From NCBI RefSeq assembly GCF_037176765.1, contig NC_090023.1, forward strand, positions 127,295,866-127,359,865: a DNA stretch of 64,000 nucleotides, written 5' to 3'. Positions 46,701 through 58,082 of the stretch are shown here, in pieces. The translations under genes and the position numbers were made by a program. The stretch is from Anolis sagrei. Its lineage: Eukaryota > Chordata > Lepidosauria > Squamata > Anolidae. Positions within the stretch are counted from its first letter, which is position 1; every line of letters begins with the position of its first letter. Below the pieces are notes generated by a model that was given only the letters and a program-made list of their open reading frames with translations, made no database searches and was not told the origin of the DNA.

Positions 46701-47470
46701 CCATGGCACTTTACAATTAAAACAACCAAAACAGTGGGCAAAATCTAAATATATATGTATACACATATACACAGGGGGAAGGAAGGAATAATAAAATATG
46801 GAACTCTGAAATACAATTGAGATAAAGTTCAGAAATACAATACAGTATAAAGCAAACTGACCAATACATGTAGTCAAAATAAGCAAGATTCTAAAACAAT
46901 GTTAAACTAAAATTCTAAAAGCAAATCCTTTTGGAGTCTGGAAAACAGAACCTAATGGCAATTTTATTCTGCACTCATCTATTTGCGTGATGTTAGTAAT
47001 GCTAATGGTGCTGAAATGTGCACTTTCCCAAGGCAAATAATAGGCTGAAATATGTGTTCTGCATCCTTAAGAGGAAAGCTCAAGGTCCCAACATGAGCAG
47101 GCAATGCACGCAATCTGATAGAAAGAGTTCCATTTTTGTGATAGAACGTGGTTGTTGTATAATGTCCCCAGAGACACAATAAACGTGGGACAAGTTGACT
47201 GGTTTGTTTCAAGCTTAAGGTTGACACTGGTGCCTTAAGCTTGAAACAAAGCAGAGGTTTCTTGGCCAGAGTTGCTGATCACAGGGGGTGTGGGCAAAAA
47301 GATCAGTACCATGGATAGCATCTGCAAACCTAGAACTGAACTACCCCATTTACATGAAGCCCTCAGCCATTTCAGTCCCCCAGACCCCAATGTGCATGGC
47401 CAATGGTTGGGGATTCTAAGTATTCCGCAATGTGGGGAGACCCAAGGTTGGAAAACATTGCTGTTGATGA
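46701..47470. other. Intergenic, no gene recognised
   Basis: AAGCTTGAAACAAA and its complement occur near 47200-47250 (TTTGTTTCAAGCTTAAGG, then CCTTAAGCTTGAAACAAA), a short inverted repeat. No gene. Confidence 0.4.
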
Positions 47471-47515
<45 letters not shown>

Positions 47516-47516
47516 T
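47471..47516. repeat. (ATT)n microsatellite
   Basis: About 15 units. Similar arrays lie at 46406-46437, 47995-48031 and 48502-48530, mostly at LINE ends. Confidence 0.92.
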
Positions 47517-47760
47517 TACTGACACAAAAACACAGTGTGTCACAGCAAACGACAGATATATGCTGGATTTCCTATCACAAAATCACAAGGCGAATACTTC
47601 CCAAGCGTCTAGGACTGTGTGATGTATTTTCGAATGATGCACGCAGATCCAAGTAAGGTGGCCTTTTGCAGTTGACAGATTGTGATTTTGTCAATGTTTA
47701 TTGTTTCCAAATGCCAGCTGAGATCTTTTGGCATTGCACCCAGTGTTGTTGTTAGTATTA
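47517..47760 (-). mobile_element. R4-like LINE, ORF C-terminus and tail, old
   Basis: Reversed. Parallel to 60905-61165: ACTTCCCAAGCGTCTAGGAC, GGTGGCCTTTTGCAGTTGAC, TTGGCATTGCACCCAGTG. The minus strand recalls the 'VVIGALG...LQKATLLGSA' region found after the reverse transcriptase in R4-type LINEs. Clade assignment is from memory. Confidence 0.6.
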
Positions 47761-47769
47761 GTATTATAA

Positions 47770-47985
47770 ATTCTTCCTAATATTTAGGTGGAAGTTCTTT
47801 CTCTGCAGTTTGAATCCTCTACTCAGTGTTTTAGTCTTTAGAGCAGCAGAAAACAAGCTTGCTCTCTCCCCAATATATCTTTTTAAAGGTTTAAACATGG
47901 TTATCTTGCCCATTTTTAATTTCCTCTTCTCATTATGTACATGGAAATACTCCAGAATCAAAATATGTAACATGTAGGGCATTTC
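47770..47985 (-). mobile_element. CR1 LINE 3' fragment
   Basis: TTCTTCCTAATATTTAGGTG, AGAGCAGCAGAAAACAAGC and GGTTTAAACATGGTTATCTT. Same region as 46485. Confidence 0.72.
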
Positions 47986-47994
47986 AGGTGAAGG

Positions 47995-48032
<38 letters not shown>

Positions 48033-48039
48033 CAGCAAC

Positions 48040-48425
48040 CTTCCTTCCTGGCCTTTAGAAAGAGAACAAAGACATGGTTATGGAACCAAGCTTTTGGCTA
48101 GTAAAATAATGCAGTACAAGAAGTAAATATGGAATGTGCATAATCGGCCTCTGGATTGGCCCGGTCTACAGGTTTGGATCATGTGGTTTTACTGTTTTTA
48201 TTAGGTGTTTTTAATTTTTATACTTCATGTTTAAATGTCCTTTTATTTTATGATGAATTTGTCCTATTGTGTTTTATGCTTAGTCATATGCTGCTTGATT
48301 TATGATTTGCTTTATGTATGTAATGCATTGAATCTTTCCATTATTTTTTGTAAACTGTATCCCCAGGGGTGAGAAACATGGTATATAAATACTGTAAATA
48401 AATAAATAGACAAATAGACAAATAA
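48040..48425 (+). mobile_element. L2 LINE 3' end
   Basis: GACATGGTTATGGAACCAAG (end of ORF2), CATTGAATCTTTCC, CCCCAGGGGTGAGAAACATG and ATAAATACTGTAAATAAAT with a long (AAAT)n tail. Confidence 0.8.
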
Positions 48426-48434
48426 ATAAATAAA

Positions 48435-48499
48435 TATTTTTGATACACAACAAGATTAGTACACAGCAAACATGATCACTATGTTGGCTATGATCACTA

Positions 48500-48500
<1 letters not shown>
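48435..48500 (-). mobile_element. R4-like LINE 3' tail fragment
   Basis: ACACAACAAGATTAGTACAC and AACATGATCACTATG match the left edge of the copy at 60905; followed by (ATT)n. Confidence 0.55.
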
Positions 48501-48533
<33 letters not shown>

Positions 48534-48549
48534 TTCTACCCTGCTTTAT

Positions 48550-48671
48550 CATTTGGTCCTCCAGGTGTTCTGGACTTTAGCTTCCACAATTCCTAACAGC
48601 AGGTAAACTGGGTGGAATTTCTAGGAGTTGAAATCCCAAACAACTGGAGGACCAAAGGTTGGGAATCACTG
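48550..48671. mobile_element. hAT-type MITE, left end worn
   Basis: TTTGGTCCTCCAGGTGTTCT and GGAGGACCAAAGGTTGGGAA with ATCACTG at the right. Related to 2954. Confidence 0.68.
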
Positions 48672-48838
48672 TTCTAAAACAAGAAACAAAGTAATAAAAT
48701 ATTCCACATTTTAAACAAGCCGTAGGAAATGGTGGTCCACCACATCTCTGCAAACAGAAGTAATTCATCATGTGTTCTTAGTGATTCTCTCTGTGGGGAA
48801 CCTTACCTCTTCCTAGATGATGTGACCACTGTCTACTT

Positions 48839-48964
48839 CAGTGGTTTTCAAATTGTGGGTCCTCAGATGTTTTGGCCTCCAACTCCCATAAATCCTAACA
48901 GCTGGTAAACTGGCTGGGATTTCTGGGAGTTGTAGGCCAAAACATCACAGGTTGAGAACCACTG
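48839..48964. mobile_element. hAT-type MITE with perfect target duplication
   Basis: CAGTGGTTTTCAAATTGTGG to CACAGGTTGAGAACCACTG, 126 bp. GTCTACTT flanks both sides exactly (48831-48838, 48965-48972), an 8-bp hAT signature. The best copy of this family here. Confidence 0.92.
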
Positions 48965-48972
48965 GTCTACTT

Positions 48973-49641
48973 GTTTCCTACTTGTTACTGGACTCTATCC
49001 ACATCACCATTTAAGGCTGGTCATGCTATCAGGCACATGCTATCTGAAAGCTGAAGTCCCAACGAAGTAACATGTCCATACCTTGCTTTAACTAGAAGGC
49101 TTTGCAACCATTCTCCTCCCCCTTCCCCAATCCATTACTATTAAAATCCCAGTGGTGGCACAACACTGCAATATAGCATCTTTCCCATGAAGTCATTTGC
49201 AATGAGAAAGGCCACTGGTTATGTCAATTCTGTAAGAGTGAAACAAGGCATGTTCTTCACATACATAATGGCACTATAATACCTCTACAGGACAAGAAAA
49301 TGTAAGGAATTTTCTCCAGTTGATCTAGATATCGAAGAAGTCTTAGGAAGAGGGAAGCATTCACTCTCCTCCACCACAGCTTCAAAAAGGGGGCGGGGCG
49401 GGGGGGGGCAGATGCTTTGGTTCAGCACTAAAAGCAGCAAGATGATGGGGGGAAGGAGGCAGAGGAGATGTGAACATGAAGGGTGCAGTTGCTATGTCTT
49501 CTGATTCTTGTTTCCTCAGAAAATACATGTTAAGCAACAGGGTGATCAGAACTAGCCATATTGTTGGGTAAGGTCACCCCTCAGGCAGCAGATGGTAAAG
49601 GGCAAAGCATAACAGCCGGGTTCTGGATAACACCACTGAAT
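48973..49641. other. Intergenic, no gene recognised
   Basis: Includes a G-rich run near 49389-49409. No gene. Confidence 0.35.
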
Positions 49642-49965
49642 GTGCTCCTGGTGGTGCAGTGGGTTAAATTGCTGAGCTGCTGAACTTGCTAACAAAAAAG
49701 TCAGTGGTTTGAATATGGGGAGCAGGGTGAGCTCCTGCTGTTACGCTCAGCTTCTGCCAAACTATCAGTTCAAAAACATGCAAACATGAGTAGATCAATA
49801 CGTACCACTCCAGTGGGAAGGTAACGACACTCCATGCAGTCATGCTGAGTTTGGAGGTGTCTACAGACAATGCTGGCTCTTCAGCTTAGAAATAGAGATG
49901 AACACCACCTCCCAGAGTCGGACATGACTAGACTTAATGTCAAAGGGAAACCTTTACCTTTACCT
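49642..49965 (+). repeat. Sauria-type tRNA SINE, forward copy
   Basis: GCTCCTGGTGGTGCAGTGGG at the head, GTCAGTGGTTTGAATATGGG (worn B box), CAGTCATGCTGAGTTTGGAG, ending CAGAGTCGGACATGACTAG and AAACCTTTACCTTTACCT. The only plus-strand copy of the six. Confidence 0.88.
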
Positions 49966-52000
49966 ATGTGACAAATCACTTGTCTGTCCCCTATCCCCTA
50001 AATTACATGTGTCAAACTCTTGTAAGCAAAATGTGTGCTACAGCCCCTCTCCCCCGGCCCGCCATGTCATTTCATGTATTCCTCCCGATTCTGGACTCCA
50101 ACACTGTATTCCTCATCATTAGGCATCATGACTAGAGCTGATGTGAGTTGTGATACAGTAATATCTGAAAGGCTACTGTTTATTCTGCTTAGGTAGGAGA
50201 GTGGGGTCTGAATTTAAATACAAGGCTTGTGGATATGATGTCTGAGATTAAAATGTCCTCTGATCTGGAATGCTGTTCCCATTAATCCCCACTCTGCATG
50301 GCAGATAATCAAAAGTAATGAGAGGTGTCATTCAATAATATCTGGGGACCTCAGCTGGGTTTAAACTAAAGCGCACCGACCACTAAATCAAAAAATTATT
50401 GTTGGCCCTCTGTATCCACAGATTCTCCATCCATAGATTCAATGAGGCTGATGTGGCTTTTGACGAAAATGACTTTGACACTCCTGCCTTAAATAAACCT
50501 ATTGCCCTACTGTCAGTGCTGATGTAAGTTACTAGAACAGTCAGTGGTGGAAATAGCATATTTTCTCTTTAATCTTAAGGAGAGAAATGCTCTGGGTCAC
50601 CAGCAATGATTCCAACTACCGTATTAATACAGCTCTGCCCACTGCACTGGCTAAATTTCATTTGTTCCTCGCACCAAGAGCAGACAACTAAAATACTTTA
50701 TAAGACATCATTGATCCTTGTCTATTCTACAAATTCGATTTAGACTACAATTATCTGGTGCTGAAATGATTTCTGGACTCTCAGACTGCATGCCATTTTC
50801 TCTTCATGATGTGTTGTGTTTCCTTGGCTGAGCTTCCTGAATAAATTCTGCGTGGTTCTTCTCGACCTGTTCCCCTTTTGTTACGTGTTCTGTACTCGTG
50901 TTTTGAGCTTCTGTGAAGAAACCTTTGGTTATGTGAAAATGGTGGGTATTGTGTTCAATCATGTAGCTCTTATGTATGTGTTGCCATGGAGTGAGCAGGC
51001 TGCAATCTTTCCCCCCTTGGTGTTTTGAATTGCTTTGCAAGGTGGCTTTCTGATGAGACTTATGTCACATATTCGAGTTAGCAGTCATGTTAACATGGTG
51101 GCTAAGAGTGTGGGATGTGTATGCCAGTAGAGCCTGAATAATATATGTGAAGTGCTTTGGCTTCTTGCAAACACATTAGAAAGGCTATTTTTTTTCTCAT
51201 TCTGTGAGCAAAGTCCTTGGAACAAGGATAAGATGTGACGAACGTCACATCTCTCCATCCAGCTTCATCACATCCCCTGCTCAAACCTAATTTTGAGCGT
51301 GCATGGCACAGTTGTGCTGTTTCTACCCTTTCTCCTTGCTGACATGAATGATGGTTACCATGACTAAACTGTTAAGGGCACTGCATTGAGACTGAAGAAC
51401 ACCTGCAAGCCTGTGCGGTATGTTCCTCCTTTGAATGAGAGGTAAGCAATAAGATACTTAACATGGTCACAATAACAGCAGAAAGCCTGTTCCATCTCTT
51501 TCTTGGACACAGGTGCAGAGCAGCCTTCCAGAACACAGTGTCCCCGAGATGTTATTAGACTATAGTTCCTGTTATTGCTCATTATTGGCCATGTTGGTCA
51601 GGGCTATGGGAGCTACAGTCCAATACTATCTGGCAGGTACCATATTAGAGTCAGGTTGGTGCAGAGTGGGATTTTTCTTTTGAGAAGCACCTTTTATTAT
51701 ATGACCGTTGTTAATGTGAGACAGAATGTGAAAGGAGAAGTAGTAAATTCTGAACGGTGTTGGGTTGCCAGTAGAATTATATAGAAAATTAAGCACCAGT
51801 CTTAACTGCACAAGTGAAACTGCTGCTTTCGAGTATTAAGATATAATATGAAGAAATAGGACTATGCCAATAGGACTGGGCTTGGTTCTTAATGGCTGGG
51901 AGTCAATGGGAACATGTTTAGCCCGTACCCCAATGGAATCATTGCGTGCACTCTTCATGTTCTGTCATATAGGGGAGTACATAGCATTAACTCCTAAGGG
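49966..52000. other. Intergenic, no gene recognised
   Basis: TTGGCCCTCTGTATCCACAG at 50402 looks like a MER2-type end fragment. Short frames have no domain. Nothing else was recognised. Confidence 0.35.
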
Positions 52001-52487
52001 GAAACTCTCAGTTGCTGTGAGTTTTCCGGGCTGTATAGCCATGTTCCAGAAGCATTCTCTCCTGAAGTTTTGCCCACAAATATGGCAGGCATCCTCAGAG
52101 GTTGTAAGGTCAGTTGGGAACTAGGCAAGTGAGGTTTATATATCTGTGGAATGTCCAGAGTGGGAGAAAGAGCTCATGTCTGCTGAAGGCAAGTGTGAAT
52201 GTTGGAATTGGCCACGTTGATTCACATTTAATGGCCTTGTAGCTTCAAAGCCTGGCTGGTTGCTACCTGGGGGATCCTTTGTTGAGAGGAGTTAGCTGGC
52301 CCTGATTTATTTTTGTCTGGACTTCTCCTGGTTTTTTTTAAGTGTTACTCTATTTACTGTAAATAAATAAAGAGTAAATACTATAAAGAGTAAATAAAGA
52401 GAATTTTTTAAAAAACAAAAAACGGGAATTCCAGAAAAGAATCAGTCAGGGCCAGCTAACACCTCCCAACAAAGGATCCCTCAGGCA

Positions 52488-52774
52488 CAGGCCCGTAGCC
52501 AGGATTTCGTTTCGGAGGGGGGGGGGTTGATTTTTTTTCAGGGGGGGTTTCGGGGGGGGGCTGAGTCTGAGTGAAAGAGGGTCTAGCCTAGCAAACCCTT
52601 TGTATCATTACCCCAATACCCCCATGCATATGGGATATATTGAGAATGATGATCAGATCATGATATGAATAAACATAAGAGTTTAAATAATGCACCAGTA
52701 AGGCCTTTTCGCAAACCACCATGAGAATTTCGGGGGGGGGGGGCTGAAGACCCCCCCCTCCGGCTACATGCCTG
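52488..52774. mobile_element. hAT-type MITE inserted in the inverted-repeat element
   Basis: Begins CAGGCCCGTAGCCAGG and ends CCGGCTACATGCCTG. CTCAGGCA flanks both sides exactly (52480-52487, 52775-52782). G runs lie near both ends. Same family as 34666, opposite orientation. Confidence 0.92.
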
Positions 52775-52803
52775 CTCAGGCAGCAACCAGCCAGGTTTTG
52801 AAG

Positions 52804-53081
52804 CGGGACTGGGTCCCCCTGTTATGATCTGGTCATCGGCAATAATAAACTTTACTTTGAGAATGATGAGAAGACAGGAAAGAAGACAATGATGCTGGGG
52901 GAAATGGAAGGAAAAAGGAAGAGGGGCTGACCAAGGGCAAGATGGATGGATGGCATTCTAGAAGTGACTGGATTGACCTTGAAGGAGCTGGGGGTGGTGA
53001 CGGCTGATAGGGAGCTCTGACTTGGACTGGTCCATGAGGTCACGAAGAGTCGGAAACGACTGAATGAATGAACAACAACAA
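52804..53081 (+). mobile_element. RTE-BovB LINE 3' end inserted in the inverted-repeat element
   Basis: Encodes GKRKRG-PRARWMDGI, matching the BovB motif 'RRRGRPRTRWMDGI' close to the end of ORF2, then GTCACGAAGAGTCGGAAACG and a (CAA)n tail. Flanked by CAGGTTTTGAAG (52792-52803) and CAGGCTTTGAAG (53082-53093), a 12-bp duplication with one mismatch. 5'-truncated. Confidence 0.88.
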
Positions 53082-53197
53082 CAGGCTTTGAAGCTGCAAG
53101 GCCATTAAATGCTAATTAAGGTGGCCAGTTGCAACATTCACCCTTGTCTCAAGCAGACAAGAGTTCTTTCTTCTACCCTGAACATTCCACAGATATA

Positions 53198-53274
53198 CAG
53201 GGTTAGTCAAAATGCATAGGCCAATAAGAAGCCTATTGAATGGCTTATTGGCCTATGCATTTTGACTAACCCTG
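53198..53274. mobile_element. 77-bp palindromic TA-flanked element
   Basis: Two identical inverted arms of 31 bp (53198-53228 and 53244-53274) around a 15-bp loop. Arms begin CAGGGTTAGTCAAAATGCA. TA lies on both sides (53196-53197, 53275-53276), as for Tc1/mariner or pogo elements. Sits inside the right arm of the inverted-repeat element. Confidence 0.85.
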
Positions 53275-53449
53275 TATAAACCTCACTTGTCTAGTTTCCA
53301 ACAGACCTCTCAACCTCTGAGGATGCCTGTCTGCAATCTGGGCGAAATGCCAGGAGAGAATGATTCTGGAACATGGACATACAGCCCGGAAAACTTACAG
53401 CAACCCAATGATTTTGGCCATGAAAGCCTTCAACAACATGAGAAACTCT

Positions 53450-54369
53450 TACTTTGCTCTTTGTTACTTTTTTTTTTTTTTTTTTTTGGTTTACAGCTCC
53501 CAGAATTCCTCCTCCCCAACATGTTTGCTTGCCATGTTGGCTCAGAAATGCTGAGAATGGTAGTCTACAAAGTCACTGTTAAGCTCTGTTTTCATAACCA
53601 TGATGGGAAGGAGAACTAAATTTACCTGTCGCTGCAATGCAGCCTGGGTGACCTTGCCAACCTTGACAGGAAACAGAGACAGGAGCATTAGAAGAAAGGG
53701 GTTAGGGAGGGAAAGGGGGTTATCTACTGAGTTCATCCTCTTTGAGCTCAACAACTCTAATTCAATGACATTTAAGTTAGAAAAGGAAGAATAGCAATGT
53801 TTGAGAGTATTGATGCTTAGGTTTATTGCATTCATTGCCAAAGTTTGGGTTAAAAGCCTACACTAAATCCATTACAGAACTGAAGCTGAAAAATGTCTTC
53901 TGCAAATGTATGCCTCCTACCTCTTTGTTACTGTGTTAACCTTGGAAGAGAAGAAAACAATGGCACAAATGGTTGAAAACCCCATTTCTCACCTCCACCA
54001 CTCAAACCCCCTTTCCTTGCTTTTCCTTTCTGTATCTTTTATTAGGTCTATCTTCCCTTCCACATGATCCCATTAAATGTCTCAGGAGTAAGAGCTTCAG
54101 AGTTAAGCTTTCTGTGACAGACAGGATGCCTCTATGCAGTGTCTGGTGCACACAACAGGAAGATCACCTGGATGCAAAGGCTCCCTTTTGTGCTTCACTT
54201 CCCATTTGCTGGCTTAAAATCAATCACTGAATTAATCAAACAACTGTACTGTAATTATCACTTAAATAAACAAAAGCCATTTGCTTTTTCAGTGGCTTGG
54301 ATCTTCTCATATACACATTAGATTTCCCCCACACTAAGGGGAGAACTAGAAGCAGGGTTGTTTTTAAAG
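53450..54369. other. Intergenic, no gene recognised
   Basis: T-run at 53468-53489. Plus and minus frames of up to 110 residues overlap one another and have no domain. Confidence 0.35.
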
Positions 54370-54377
54370 ACCTAGGC

Positions 54378-54705
54378 CAGGGGTCCACAAACTAAGTCCC
54401 GGGGGCCGGATACAATCAGGGTCAACCTAAGTCTGAAACAACTTGAAAGCACACAACAACAATCCTATCTCATCAGCAAAAATCAGGCCCACACTTCCCA
54501 CTGAAGTACTAATAAGTTTATATTAGTTAAAATTTATCTTCATTTTAATTATTGTATTGTTTCTAAGTGTTTTTTGCACTACAAATAAGATATGTGCAGT
54601 GTGCATAGGAATTCATTCATTTTTTTTTTCAAATTATAATTCGGCCCTCCAGCAGTTTGAGGGACTGTGACTTGGCTCTCTGTTTAAAAAGTTTGAGGAC
54701 CCCTG
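54378..54705. mobile_element. hAT-type MITE, second copy of the 38696 family
   Basis: CAGGGGTCCACAAAC to GTTTGAGGACCCCTG, 328 bp, with perfect 8-bp duplication ACCTAGGC (54370-54377, 54706-54713). It has only two or three CAA units where the other copy has a long array. Confidence 0.92.
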
Positions 54706-54788
54706 ACCTAGGCTATGAATAAAGTGAAACTTGTTGGCTAGTAATAATGGTCTCTCATTTAACTAAATAATAACTTATCTGATAACTG

Positions 54789-55015
54789 AGGGCACATCTA
54801 CGCTGTAGAATTAATGTAGTTTGTGACCACTTTAACTGGCATGAGTCCATGCTATGGAATCATGCAATTCGCAGTTTGGTGAAGCACCGGCCCTCTTTGG
54901 CTAGGAGGGCTCAACACCTTGTAAAACTGCAATCTCCATGATTCCATAGCATTGCATCGTAGCAGTTAAAGTGGTGTCAGATTACATTAACGCTACAATG
55001 CAGATGCCCCCTTAG
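54789..55015. mobile_element. hAT-like MITE, CAGGGGTGCATCTA family
   Basis: GGGCACATCTACGCTGTAGA to CGCTACAATGCAGATGCCCC. The interior contains TATGGAATCATGCAATTCGC and its inverted partner. Confidence 0.8.
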
Positions 55016-55083
55016 TCACAGTAACAGGTTAATTCTGAAATTATAATTTGGATAACACAGGTACAGTGAAGTTAATTATATTA

Positions 55084-55417
55084 AGGTAATGGTAAAGGTT
55101 TCCCCTTGACATTAAGTCTAGTTGTGTCCGACTCTTGGGGGTGGTGCTCATCTCCATTTGTAAGCCAAAGAGCTGGCGTTGTCTGTAGAAGCCTCCTAGG
55201 TCATGAGGCCAGCATGACTACATGGAGTGCAGTTACCTTCCCATCAAAGCAGTACCTATTGATCTACTCACATTTGCATGTTTCCAAACTTCTGGGTTGA
55301 CAGAAGCCGGGGCTAACAGCCGGAGCTCACCCCACTCCCTGGATTCAAACCGCTGACTTTTCCGTCAGCAAGTCCAGCAGCTCACTGGTTTAACCCACTA
55401 TGTCACCAGAGGGCCCG
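55084..55417 (-). repeat. Sauria-type tRNA SINE
   Basis: Reverse copy, GGTAAAGGTTTCCCCTTGAC to TAACCCACTATGTCACCAGA. TTATATTA lies on both sides (about 55076-55083 and 55419-55426). Confidence 0.88.
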
Positions 55418-55436
55418 TTATATTAGCAGGGAAATT

Positions 55437-55724
55437 CCAGACAAGAATTAATCAGGGCCAGCTAATACCTCCTGAGAAAGGATTCCCCCAGGTAGCTACC
55501 AGCCAGGTCTTGAAACTGCAGGCCATTAAATGCTATTCAATGTGGCAATTTGCAACACGCACATGTACCTCAAGCAGACAAGAGTTCTTTCTCCCACCCT
55601 GGACATTCCACAGATGTATAAACCTCACTTAGTTTCTAACAGACGCCTCAACCTCTGAGGATGCCTGCCATAGATGTGGGCAAAACATCGGGAGAGAATG
55701 CTTCAGGAATATGGCCATACAGCC
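55437..55724. mobile_element. Right arm of the inverted-repeat element, truncated
   Basis: GAATTAATCAGGGCCAGCTA, TTCTTTCTCCCACCCTGGAC, CACAGATGTATAAACCTCAC and GAGGATGCCTGCCATAGATG match the right arm at 52424-53405 without its three insertions. It stops before the final GGAAAACTCACAGC. It therefore shows the empty states of all three insertion sites. Confidence 0.8.
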
Positions 55725-56195
55725 ATTCCATTTTTCATTTAAAAACAACTCCTTCTTTAAAAAGGTACTTCATTCCTTTTTTGGACGGGGTGCAATGGAT
55801 CTATACATGCAGAGTATGGAGATGTCCTCCCTGGGGTGCAGCTATGGGGTAGGGTGGGAATGAGGGCATAACCTCCAAAGATTTCTTTATGTAATTTTCC
55901 TTCCGTCTCCAAATTTCTAGCATTTTCAGTAAGAACTGAAAATCATTCACTCCTAGAAATCTAGAATTTGCTGCATCTTTCTTCCCTTGGGAACTTTACC
56001 TCCTTTTTTGGCTGCCTAAACTGCCATTCTAAATGCTCAACTGAAATATTAAGTTACTGCAATGTTAGAAATTTGGGGAACTGAAGAAAGTTTTGATTTG
56101 AAGGAGGTAGTATTCTTATTGGGGTTCAATCCCTCCCGGCATAGCTAAACTACTCAGCTGTCATAATGATAGGCCTTTTCCTAATATAAAGCAGA
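55725..56195. other. Intergenic, no gene recognised
   Basis: No gene or named repeat was recognised. Confidence 0.3.
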
Positions 56196-56197
56196 TA

Positions 56198-56512
56198 CAG
56201 TAGAGCCTCACTTATCCATCCTTGGCTCATCCAACATTCTGTATTATCCAACGCAGTCTGCCTCCTGCCCGGATCCACAGCTGTTTCAATACATTGCAAT
56301 GTTTTGGTGCTAAATTCATAAATATAGTAATTACTACATAACATGTATTGAACTGCTTTTTCTTTTGATTTGATGTTTTGGTGCTTAATTTGTAAAATCA
56401 TAACATAATTTGATATTAATAGGCTTTCCCTTAATCCCTCCTTATTATCCAACATTTTCGCGTATCCAACGTTCTGCCGGCCCGTTTATGTTGGATAAGT
56501 GAGACTCTATGT
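56198..56512. mobile_element. Tigger/pogo-type MITE, reverse of 32569
   Basis: CAGTAGAGCCTCACTTATCC at the left, GTTGGATAAGTGAGACTC at the right, TA on both sides (56196-56197, 56513-56514). GTTTCAATACATTGCAATG corresponds to 32810 in the other copy. Confidence 0.85.
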
Positions 56513-56514
56513 TA

Positions 56515-58005
56515 CCTATTTTTTTACTCCCATCATGTAGTCTGTTGTATCTCTTTTCAAAAGTTCAATTGGGCTGAGAGGTTTTTTTTTATTTTTACTC
56601 CCTTGACAGTTTTAAGCCCCATTGAACTTGACAAGGCTTACTTCTGAGTAGGAACACAAGGACCTGGAGCGACACAAGAAAAGAAGAAAGCCAAGAGGGT
56701 TGAAAGGAAAATCCTTGCGAACAAGCCAATGTTATGGCATAGTAGATACAGCTGAAGGGAAGGAGCCCCATGTCTTTTTCCTTTTGGGATAATCTCTTCC
56801 ATAAAGGACAAAGAAGAAGGCTGGGGATAGGAGCTTAGTACACGAACTGACTGTAGAGAGAGTCGACAGGAGATAGCCCGTAAGCTGATTAGAAAAGAAG
56901 GGGGCAGAGTTGAGAGTCAAGAGTCTGGGCTTAGAGGAAGTTGGCAAGGCCTCCGGACTTTCCCCAGAGACGTTTAATAAGAAGACCATGTGGGCAGAGC
57001 AATTGATGGACCGAGTTGCAGCCCTCTTTTGAAAACAACAACAAACGAACCTTAGTTCATTGTGAAGGACCGTGAATGTAGTTTGCGCCATTCTGTATAA
57101 TCCAGGGAAATGTGTTTATTCAAAGTGAAGCCCCTGCACTGATTTGTTTTCATGCTGTGTGTGCCACACATGTTTACCACACGAGTTGGCAAGGTGCAGT
57201 TGCTCTTTCTTCCTCCACATAAAGGCAGCAGCTTGACAATTTTTTCTGTGTGTGACGAGTGCTTTGCCACAATTTAATTTGTTCTTTATAGCCAGAGAGA
57301 ACATTATTTTTCCAATCACCTCTGTTGAGCTCATTTAAACCCTGATATCAGAGAAAGATGATTATGCTGAACGTGAAGGCAAACTTTCTAAGAGCTCAGA
57401 ATGACTCACTTCCAAGTCCTTCATAACTGCTGGCACGAATCTAATGCTTTATCTTTGAAAATGTGTTTTCTCTATTGACGTTACTGTCTGAAAAATACCT
57501 GGGTGGCAGGATGTAAAGAACATGGGAACTACTAAAAGGTAGTAAACTGAACTGGAAAGTTTCATGGCTGAACTAGTTGAAGGCACCATCCCAGCAGTTC
57601 CCATTTGGTGTGCCAAGTCCTTTGACATGATGAAACTACCAATGTGCTGCAAAAACAGACACCATTTGGTAATTAAAGGCTACTTCTAAAGAAAAAGAGT
57701 AATGAGCCCACATGGAATGAGATAGGCAATGTTTGTTTACGTTGCTTGTTTACTGAAAGTGGTTACTAATTGGGTACCTATTTTTGCCCTTTGTGGAAAT
57801 CTCAGGAGCACTAGAATCAGGTGCTATCTCAAACCTAATGCTATCCAGAACCAGGCAAATAAATGGAAATATGTGTCATTAGAATGTGAATTGTTAGTAG
57901 AATGTGGATTGTGCTCCGTATACAGGAAGTCCCCAAGTGATGAAAAAGATTGGTTCAGTTGGTTTGTTCTTAAGTTGAATTTGTATGTACGTTGGAACAG
58001 GTATT
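56515..58005. other. Intergenic, no gene recognised
   Basis: Overlapping frames of 60-119 residues lie on both strands without any recognised domain. Confidence 0.35.
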
Positions 58006-58009
58006 TTTT

Positions 58010-58082
58010 AAGTGTAATTCGCTTGAGTCCCCCCAGGGGTGAAAAATGCGCTATATAAATACTGTAAATAATAAAAATAATT
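58010..58082 (+). mobile_element. L2 LINE 3' tail
   Basis: TTGAGTCCCCCCAGGGGTGA and CTATATAAATACTGTAAATA. Confidence 0.7.

Larger units (their letters stand above)
52009..53441. mobile_element. Long inverted-repeat element with three nested insertions
   Basis: The left arm (52011 to about 52330) reads CTGTGAGTTTTCCGGGCTG to GCTGGCCCTGATT; the right arm (about 52424-53405) is its reverse complement, interrupted by three younger elements, and ends CAGCCCGGAAAACTTACAGC before a tail GGCCATGAAAGCCTTCAACA. GAAACTCT flanks both sides (52001-52008, 53442-53449). Without insertions the arms are about 300 bp. Related: 10612 (deleted form) and 55437 (right arm only). Class uncertain, possibly Penelope-like. 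Confidence 0.75.

Noticed and set aside
47272-47622. 116-codon frame with a run of tyrosines
   Set aside because: The tyrosine run is a translation of the (ATT)n/(TTA)n microsatellite.
52011-53405. Long foldback considered as a miRNA or CRISPR-like structure
   Set aside because: The arms are parts of a dispersed element with target duplications; there is no repeat-spacer periodicity, and arms of this size do not resemble a miRNA precursor.
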